Shown here one piece after another: positions 58,376-64,000 of a stretch of 64,000 nt of DNA. The DNA is from Halanaerobium saccharolyticum subsp. saccharolyticum DSM 6643 (GTDB lineage Bacteria > Bacillota > Halanaerobiia > Halanaerobiales > Halanaerobiaceae), in assembly GCF_000350165.1 (NCBI RefSeq), contig NZ_CAUI01000005.1:744001-808000 (forward strand), given 5' to 3'. The notes beneath the pieces are model-generated. The model had not been told where the DNA came from. It did no database searches and saw only the letters and a list, made by a program, of their open reading frames with translations. The stretch's first letter is position 1, and each line of letters starts with the position of its first letter. The translations under genes were made by a program, and so were the position numbers.

Positions 58376-61057
58376 ATGATAAAAAGATATTCTTCCAGAA
58401 GAGAGTCTATTTCAGATTCTCTTCTGAATAAAAAATTAAAAAAAGCAAAAGCGTACGACAGAATTGCAGGATATTTCAGCAGTTCTATCTTTGAAATTGC
58501 AGGTGAAGCTTTAGACAATATTGAAGGAAAAATTAGAATCGTCTGTAATTCTGATCTGCTGCCTGAAGATGTAAAGACTGCTAAAAGAGCACAAAAAGCA
58601 ATCAGAAAAGAATGGTGTCAAAGTGAACCTGAAAAAATGGATAATAGGAATTTTCGTTTTAAAAAATTATACGAATATTTAGTCTCCGACAAATTAGAAG
58701 TCCGGGTATTGCCCAATAAAAAATTTGGGTTAGTTCACGGTAAAGCTGGAGTAATAACTTTTAATGATGGAGGCCAAACATCATTTTTAGGCAGTGTAAA
58801 TGAATCTAAAAGCGGCTGGAATATAAACTATGAGTTAGTCTGGGAAGATGATTCTAAAGAAGCAGTTGAATGGGTGCAGGAAGAATTTGACGCATTATGG
58901 AACAGTTCGGCAGCTATTCCCCTACCCGATTTTATTATCAAAGATATTAAAAGAATAGCAAATAGAGAAGTTGTTGAGGAAGTTGATGATTTTGAGGAAG
59001 AAGATAATGTTCCGGCAGCTGCAAACATTGAATCTCCAATTTATAGAGAGAATTTAGGACTGTGGGAGCATCAGAAATATTTCATTGAAAAAGTTTATAA
59101 TAATCACAAGATATTTGAAGGAGCCAGATATGTTTTGGCTGATCCTGTTGGTTTAGGAAAAACCCTTCAATTAGCTGTAAGTGCTCAGTTAATGGCTCTA
59201 TATGGAGATAAACCTGTTTTAATAATAGTGCCCAAAACTTTAATGAAGCAGTGGCAAGATGAATTAAATGACATGCTCAATCTGCCTTCAGCAGTCTGGG
59301 ACGGTACAAATTGGATTGATGAAAATGGCATAAAATATCCCAATAGAGGTAGAGAAGATATTGTTAAATGCCCAAGGAAAATTGGAATTATATCACAGGG
59401 CTTAATAACAGCAAAATCTGAATCAGTTGATTATCTTCTTTCAAAAAATTATGAGTGTATAATAGTTGATGAAGCTCACCATGCGAGAAGAAAATCAATT
59501 GATCAAAATAATAACTTTTATTCTTTTCAAAAGACAAATTTATATGACTATTTACTGAGAATAGCTACAAGAACAAAGAGCTTGCTGTTAGCAACAGCAA
59601 CTCCAATCCAGTTACATCCAGTAGAACTATGGGACCTTTTAAATGTACTATCTCAAGGTTCAGATAGAGTCTTAGGGACGAAAAGTTCTTTATGGAGAAA
59701 AAAAGGATCTATCAACCAGGGATTAGAGTTAATTAAAAATCGTGGTAAAAATTTATCTGCGACTGAAAAGTGGCGCTGGATTAAAAATCCTTTTCCTCCT
59801 TCTGATGAAGGACCTAATTATTCAATATTAAGATCATCAGCAGATATGGCTGAAGAAGCTGTTGTATATCCAAAACAGTATAATGAACTAAAATATCAAA
59901 ATAAAGCGGCTGCTGGATTTTTAATGAATGATTTTTTTGAACTGCACAATCCTTATATACGTCATGTAGTAAGGAGAGAAAGAGACTATTTAGAAAATAA
60001 AATTAATCCTAAAACCGGAGAAGCATATTTAGATACAATTGAAGTGGAGATAATAGATGAACCACCTTTAAAATTAACTGGTTATATGAAAGATGCTTAT
60101 GATTATGCAGAAGAATTTTGTCAGCTAATTTCTAACCGTGTAAAAGGTGGCGGTTTTCTTAAGACACTGCTGTTAAAAAGAATAGGAAGTTCTATTGAAG
60201 CAGGTAAAAAAACTGGATTGAAGCTCAAAAACAATTGGGGCGAAAATTTGAATGAAATTAGTGAAGAGGAAGATGAGGAAGGAAGCAGCGGAATTAAAGA
60301 TTTAACAGCAGAGGAACAGAAAATGCTTGATAAATATGTTAATGCACTATTATCTAATGAAGCTGAAGACCCTAAATTTGAGAAGTTAGTTAAACTTTTA
60401 AAAAGAAAGAATTGGATTAATGAAGGGGTTATCATTTTCTCTCAATATTATGATACTGTTGAATGGATAGCATCTGAGTTATCTGAAATATTTACTGATC
60501 AGAAAATAGGTATTTATGCCGGCAGCGGAAAAGCAGGATATTATATTAATAATAAGTTTCATAAAAAAACTAAAGATGATATTAAAGACATGGTAATGAG
60601 TTATAAGTTGAAGATCTTATTAGGAACCGATGCAGCTTCAGAGGGCTTAAATCTCCAAGCTTTAAGAAGGTTAGTTAATATTGATATGCCGTGGAATCCA
60701 ACAAGGCTGGAGCAGAGAAAAGGACGTATTCAAAGAGGTGGGCAGAGATTTGATAGAATTTATTTATATAATATGAAATATAAGAATTCTGTTGAAGATA
60801 GAGTGCATGAACTGCTTTCTAAAAGGCTTAAAAATATTACTGCTATCTTCGGCCAGCTGCCAGATGTACTGGAAGACGCCTGGATTAATGTTGCTTTAGA
60901 TCAGAAAGAAGAAGCTAAAAAGATAATTGATAAAGTTCCTGAGAAACATCCTTTTGAGGTTAAATATAACGAAAAGGTTGAAGCATCTGATTGGGAGAAC
61001 TGTACTAAAATTTTAAGTGAAGAGAGTAAGCTTAAGAAGCTGAGGAGTTCTTGGTGA
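58376..61057 (+). CDS. SNF2-family helicase with N-terminal phospholipase-D-like domain
   Basis: An 893-aa protein. Residues 1-190 form a PLD-like nuclease domain with VHGKAGVITFNDGG (His121, Lys123), SFLGSVNESKSGWNINYEL; only one HxK half is seen, so it may act as a dimer. The SNF2 motor follows: ADPVGLGKTLQ (255-265), DEAHHAR (365-371), ATATPIQLHP, and the second lobe GTDAASEGLNLQALRRLVNIDMPWNP with LEQRKGRIQRGGQ. Proteins of this form accompany DUF1156/DUF499 operons and probably translocate on and cut DNA. It starts 10 bp after the methylase gene. Confidence 0.9.
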   Translation: MIKRYSSRRESISDSLLNKKLKKAKAYDRIAGYFSSSIFEIAGEALDNIEGKIRIVCNSDLLPEDVKTAKRAQKAIRKEWCQSEPEKMDNRNFRFKKLYEYLVSDKLEVRVLPNKKFGLVHGKAGVITFNDGGQTSFLGSVNESKSGWNINYELVWEDDSKEAVEWVQEEFDALWNSSAAIPLPDFIIKDIKRIANREVVEEVDDFEEEDNVPAAANIESPIYRENLGLWEHQKYFIEKVYNNHKIFEGARYVLADPVGLGKTLQLAVSAQLMALYGDKPVLIIVPKTLMKQWQDELNDMLNLPSAVWDGTNWIDENGIKYPNRGREDIVKCPRKIGIISQGLITAKSESVDYLLSKNYECIIVDEAHHARRKSIDQNNNFYSFQKTNLYDYLLRIATRTKSLLLATATPIQLHPVELWDLLNVLSQGSDRVLGTKSSLWRKKGSINQGLELIKNRGKNLSATEKWRWIKNPFPPSDEGPNYSILRSSADMAEEAVVYPKQYNELKYQNKAAAGFLMNDFFELHNPYIRHVVRRERDYLENKINPKTGEAYLDTIEVEIIDEPPLKLTGYMKDAYDYAEEFCQLISNRVKGGGFLKTLLLKRIGSSIEAGKKTGLKLKNNWGENLNEISEEEDEEGSSGIKDLTAEEQKMLDKYVNALLSNEAEDPKFEKLVKLLKRKNWINEGVIIFSQYYDTVEWIASELSEIFTDQKIGIYAGSGKAGYYINNKFHKKTKDDIKDMVMSYKLKILLGTDAASEGLNLQALRRLVNIDMPWNPTRLEQRKGRIQRGGQRFDRIYLYNMKYKNSVEDRVHELLSKRLKNITAIFGQLPDVLEDAWINVALDQKEEAKKIIDKVPEKHPFEVKYNEKVEASDWENCTKILSEESKLKKLRSSW

Positions 61058-61082
61058 TAAAATAAAGACAGAGGTGATTAAT

Positions 61083-62789
61083 ATGGATCGGCAAAAAAAT
61101 TTTTTAACTCCTGATTTAAATCAAATAAGACATACTATTAAAGGAATTGATGATAGTTATAATCATGATTGGGATATTTTAGCAGAGTTATGTCAAAATT
61201 CAGTAGATGCAATCAGAGAAACTAGTGAAAATAATGGAAGAATTGATTTAGAAATTAATGCTAAAAATAGGTCGGTTAAAATAACTGACAATGGAATTGG
61301 AATAAAACCTGATAGACTTCCCAATTTATTAAAGCCTTTTTCAACTGATAAAGCAAAAAATAGTAATTCAATTGGAGAAAAAGGCGTTGGACTTACGTTT
61401 GCAATGTTTTCATGTAACAAATTTTATATAAAATCTGGTAATTCAAATGGAGTAAGTGAAGCTAGAGTAAATAATGCGCTAAGTTGGAAAAAGAGCAATG
61501 ATGATTCCTATCTTAATCTTGAAAATCATACTATTTTAGAAGAAGAATTTTATGGTACAGAAGTTTATTTAGAGGATGTTAAAGAATCTCCCATATTTGA
61601 ATTGAATTTTGATCAATTAAAATTTGTATTAAGAACAAAAACTTCACTTGGTAATACTAAATCTTTATGGCAAGATGATCAGAATATTGATATATACTTG
61701 AACTTTATTGATATTAATGGAAAAAGATTTAATGAAAAAATTGATTTCAAATATAGAACCATATTAGATGAAGTGTCAGAAAGATCAAAAATAGATTTAG
61801 AAGAATTTGTAAATTATTTAAAAGAAAAGGATAGGACTAATCAAGAAAAAAGAAATAAGTTAAGAGATAAGATAATTTATAAAAAAGGTTCTTATACCCA
61901 TAATAATAATCGAGAAATTAATTATATCGCTTGCTTTGTGCCAAATAGAAATGTATGGAAAAAAATTTCGGTTAGCAAAAATTTATGTACTGAAGAACAA
62001 TTAAAAAATGATAATTGGCTTGATAAGTATGAATATACAATATATCAAAATGGAATTTTTACTTCCGTTAAAGGTATGCCTACAGGAATTAAAATAAATA
62101 ATCCTTCTACAGGATCTGCTGGTTATTGGTCAAATATATTTATTTTGTTTGAAGATCAACAATTAAAATTTGATGTAGGTAGAAAATCAATACATGGTAG
62201 TCAGGCAAGTATACATAGAAAATATGCTAAAATATTATTTAATGAATTTTTAGATTATGTTAGAAAATATGTATCTGGTGATATTAATAGTTCAAGACCT
62301 GATTGGGATAAAGATGAAATTTTTGATGAAATAGATCAGATTATTGATTTAGATATTCCTGGAATAAAGTTTGCAAAAAATCCAAGAAATCAAGAAGCTA
62401 GCATCTCTGCATTGTTTTTTGAATGTATTGGAAGAGATATTATTAAAGATATAAAACCTCTATATTGTGGTTACAAAAGAAGGTATGATCTCTATGCTTT
62501 ATGGAATAATAAAAAATTAGTCATAGAATTTAAATCACAATTAAGAAATATATTAAAAGATTTTAATGACGAACAAAAAATGTTTAACGAAATAGATTGT
62601 ATTGTTTGTTGGAATATTGATGAAGATGATCATCAAGCTATGGTTAATAAAGGTTTAAGTATTGAGGAAGTTAATGGATCTATTTTTTCTAAAAGAAATC
62701 GTAAAGTACCACATTCAACTCATAAGTTAATTCTTTCCGGATTAACCTCCCCTATATATTTAATTGATCTAAAAAAAGTGTTAGAATAA
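61083..62789 (+). CDS. MORC-like GHKL ATPase fused to a restriction-endonuclease-like domain
   Basis: About 568 aa from the ATG at 61083 (AGAGGTG upstream; the GTG at 61074 lies in that site). The GHKL ATPase has the N box ELCQNSVDA (Asn39, Asp42), DNGIG (69-73) and GEKGVGLTFA (98 onward), as in MutL/Hsp90/MORC proteins. A second domain (about 150-370) carries the transducer-like part. The C-terminal part has Asp469, Glu482 and Lys484 in YDLYALW and LVIEFKSQ, a PD-(D/E)XK pattern. Prokaryotic MORC ATPases are known in restriction operons. It is the fifth gene of the run, 25 bp after the helicase, and is likely the nuclease effector. Confidence 0.82.
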   Translation: MDRQKNFLTPDLNQIRHTIKGIDDSYNHDWDILAELCQNSVDAIRETSENNGRIDLEINAKNRSVKITDNGIGIKPDRLPNLLKPFSTDKAKNSNSIGEKGVGLTFAMFSCNKFYIKSGNSNGVSEARVNNALSWKKSNDDSYLNLENHTILEEEFYGTEVYLEDVKESPIFELNFDQLKFVLRTKTSLGNTKSLWQDDQNIDIYLNFIDINGKRFNEKIDFKYRTILDEVSERSKIDLEEFVNYLKEKDRTNQEKRNKLRDKIIYKKGSYTHNNNREINYIACFVPNRNVWKKISVSKNLCTEEQLKNDNWLDKYEYTIYQNGIFTSVKGMPTGIKINNPSTGSAGYWSNIFILFEDQQLKFDVGRKSIHGSQASIHRKYAKILFNEFLDYVRKYVSGDINSSRPDWDKDEIFDEIDQIIDLDIPGIKFAKNPRNQEASISALFFECIGRDIIKDIKPLYCGYKRRYDLYALWNNKKLVIEFKSQLRNILKDFNDEQKMFNEIDCIVCWNIDEDDHQAMVNKGLSIEEVNGSIFSKRNRKVPHSTHKLILSGLTSPIYLIDLKKVLE

Positions 62790-62812
62790 TTGTTAATTTG
62801 GAGTGATAAAAT

Positions 62813-63676
62813 ATGAAAGCAATCTTTTCTAAAACAATAAAACTATTCTTATTAGATGGCGATCCAAACAAACGAATGTCTTGTGAATTATCTAATTGGG
62901 TTGGGAAAGCTTATAAAATTCCACGTTCTTTAATGAAAGAGTCGTACGATAGGAATGACCTTCAAAATATTGGAGTATATTTTCTCTTTGGCAAAGATCC
63001 TAATAATCCTGATGATAATATGGTCTATATAGGTCAAACAGAAAATATTTTCAATCGTTTAAAACAACATCTTGATCAAAAAGAATTTTGGAATGAAGTA
63101 GTTACAGTAATTAGTAAAGATGATAATTTAAATAGAGCCCATGTAAGATATTTAGAATATAAGTTATACGAAATTGCAGACCAAGTTGGTAGGTATAAAT
63201 TAGAAAATAGTACTATTCCAAAAGCACCATCTATATCTGAACCTGATAAAGCTGAAATGGAAGAGTTTATATATAACGTTAAGTTATTAGTAAACTCTTT
63301 AGGTTATAAGGTTTTTGAAGAAATAAAAGAGAAACAAAATAAAAATGAAAATTATTTTTATATAGATTCTGTTAGAGGGGCAAAGGGTAAAGGCCAAATT
63401 ACTAGTGAGGGTTTTGTAGTACTAAAAGGATCTAAAATGGCTAATAATACCGTTGATTCAGCTCAAAATTGGGTAATTAAAAAGAGGGAAAAGTTATTAG
63501 AAAAAGAAATTGTAATTGAAAATAATGAAAATTATATTTTCAAAAAAGACTATTTGTTTTCTAGTCCTTCAACTGCAGCTGCAATAGTTATGGGAAGAAA
63601 TGCTAATGGTTTAAGAGAATGGAAATTAAAAAATGGAATGACTTTAAAAGAATTTGAAAAGCCTGATGAAGAATAA
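62813..63676 (+). CDS. GIY-YIG nuclease-domain protein with DUF4357
   Basis: A 287-aa protein. Residues 53-120 form a GIY-YIG domain: GVYFLFG (54-60), VYIGQTENIFNRLKQH (71-86, with Arg82) and the metal Glu114 in RYLEYKLYE. The C-terminal part, with RGAKGKGQITSEGFVVLKGSKMA, is DUF4357. Such proteins occur singly or as the last gene of restriction-type loci and cut or nick DNA. It follows the MORC-like gene by 23 bp with GGAGTG before the ATG, and is the last plus-strand gene of the island. Confidence 0.87.
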   Translation: MKAIFSKTIKLFLLDGDPNKRMSCELSNWVGKAYKIPRSLMKESYDRNDLQNIGVYFLFGKDPNNPDDNMVYIGQTENIFNRLKQHLDQKEFWNEVVTVISKDDNLNRAHVRYLEYKLYEIADQVGRYKLENSTIPKAPSISEPDKAEMEEFIYNVKLLVNSLGYKVFEEIKEKQNKNENYFYIDSVRGAKGKGQITSEGFVVLKGSKMANNTVDSAQNWVIKKREKLLEKEIVIENNENYIFKKDYLFSSPSTAAAIVMGRNANGLREWKLKNGMTLKEFEKPDEE

Positions 63677-63695
63677 ATTTTAACTATGAAAAGGA

Positions 63696-63722
63696 AAAAA
63701 CACCTGATAAAATATCAGGTGC
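63696..63722 (-). terminator. Terminator for the minus-strand gene at the right edge
   Basis: A 9-bp stem CACCTGATA / TATCAGGTG. On the minus strand it is followed by TTTTTT; on the plus strand it has no good T run. It therefore mainly ends the leftward transcript from the gene at 63806-64000, though it may also slow the plus-strand defence operon. Confidence 0.78.
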
Positions 63723-63805
63723 CTTCATAATTTTAATTTTGCCCATTTAAGAGCTCTTTGTAATTTTATTTTCTATATTAATAATACTATTTTAATAGTA
63801 AATTG

Positions 63806-64000
63806 TCAAGCACTTTTAAACAGAATTAAACTTATTTTCTGGTTAAGAACTGCTGGGTTTTCTTTAATTTCATATATAGCTTTTTGTTCATTAATTCTCT
63901 GAATATCAATTGCTCTCATATCACTTAAATGAAGGCGTGAAATTTTATCATTTTTAAAATCTTTAATTTTAATATCAATTTCCATTTTAGAATTAGGTGG
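63806..64000 (-). CDS. C-terminal part of an unknown minus-strand gene (truncated by window edge)
   Basis: On the minus strand a frame is open from the window edge to a TGA at 63806-63808, giving the last 64 residues. They include KMEIDIKIKDFKNDKISRLH, LSDMRAIDIQRINEQKAIYE and NPAVLNQKISLILFKSA. No family is recognised. The strand switch and the terminator at 63696-63722, placed correctly for it, support a real gene. It marks the right border of the plus-strand defence island. Confidence 0.55.
   Translation of the reverse strand, partial: PPNSKMEIDIKIKDFKNDKISRLHLSDMRAIDIQRINEQKAIYEIKENPAVLNQKISLILFKSA

Noticed and set aside
51760-61057. DISARM system
   Set aside because: A methylase, an SNF2 helicase and a PLD domain are present, but the PLD domain is fused to the helicase and there is no DUF1998 (DrmB) protein; DUF499, DUF3780 and DUF1156 define a different set.

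Overview
The window looks like a chromosomal segment of a low-GC diderm Firmicute, most likely of the order Halanaerobiales. Start sites carry strong AGGAGG-type ribosome binding sites, and there is an S-box (SAM-I) riboswitch and a LacI/Rbs-type sugar operon, all typical of Firmicutes. One secreted protein nevertheless has the beta-strand pattern and C-terminal Phe of an outer-membrane barrel, which implies an outer membrane. The taxonomic call is inference; no rRNA or other marker gene is present.

Region 1 (1-9.0 kb) holds housekeeping and resistance genes: the end of a GHSMGG alpha/beta hydrolase, an RDD membrane protein, a nitrilase, then an FtsX-type ABC exporter (permease and ATPase) with its own OmpR-type regulator and histidine kinase, and an MFS drug exporter. 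Region 2 (9.0-20.2 kb) is a catabolic cluster: a glycyl radical enzyme of the PflD/dehydratase group, its radical-SAM activase, a LacI regulator, a ribose-type ABC importer (RbsA/C/B-like), a xylulokinase-like FGGY kinase and a FucA-like class II aldolase. A near-consensus promoter followed by two identical LacI-type operators lies in front of the glycyl radical enzyme. The likely logic is import of a sugar or polyol, radical dehydration, phosphorylation, and aldol cleavage to DHAP plus an aldehyde. Region 3 (20.2-34.0 kb) is mixed: a GH13 amylase on the minus strand, a PAS-GGDEF diguanylate cyclase, peptidase T, an M20 amidohydrolase, a CoA-disulfide-reductase-type flavoprotein, a CBS protein with a HEPN-like motif, DUF6438 and HIT proteins, an orphan HigA-like regulator with a 30-bp palindromic operator, and a SAM riboswitch controlling a small Cys-rich protein. 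Gene debris lies among these: a sodium:alanine symporter remnant, a decayed second copy of the DUF6438 gene, and a frameshifted Rpn nuclease.

Region 4 (34.0-63.7 kb) is a dense antiphage island, all on the plus strand. It contains (a) a three-gene module ending in a 1306-aa BrxC/PglY-like ATPase, without methylase or PglZ; (b) an outer-membrane barrel gene; (c) a complete type I Zorya operon (zorABCD); (d) a Gabija pair (gajAB); and (e) a six-gene operon with a DUF499 ATPase, DUF3780 protein, DUF1156 Zn-ribbon adenine methylase, PLD-SNF2 helicase, a MORC-like GHKL ATPase fused to a PD-(D/E)XK-type nuclease, and a GIY-YIG/DUF4357 protein. A related ~170-bp leader sits in front of both the BrxC-like module and Zorya, with 60 bp fully identical. 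Its first part recurs in front of the diguanylate cyclase at 22.1 kb.

The most promising undescribed elements are the three-gene BrxC-like module, the shared leader with 10-bp-phased CGAC repeats, the six-gene methylase/MORC-nuclease operon, and the glycyl-radical/FucA pathway of unknown substrate.
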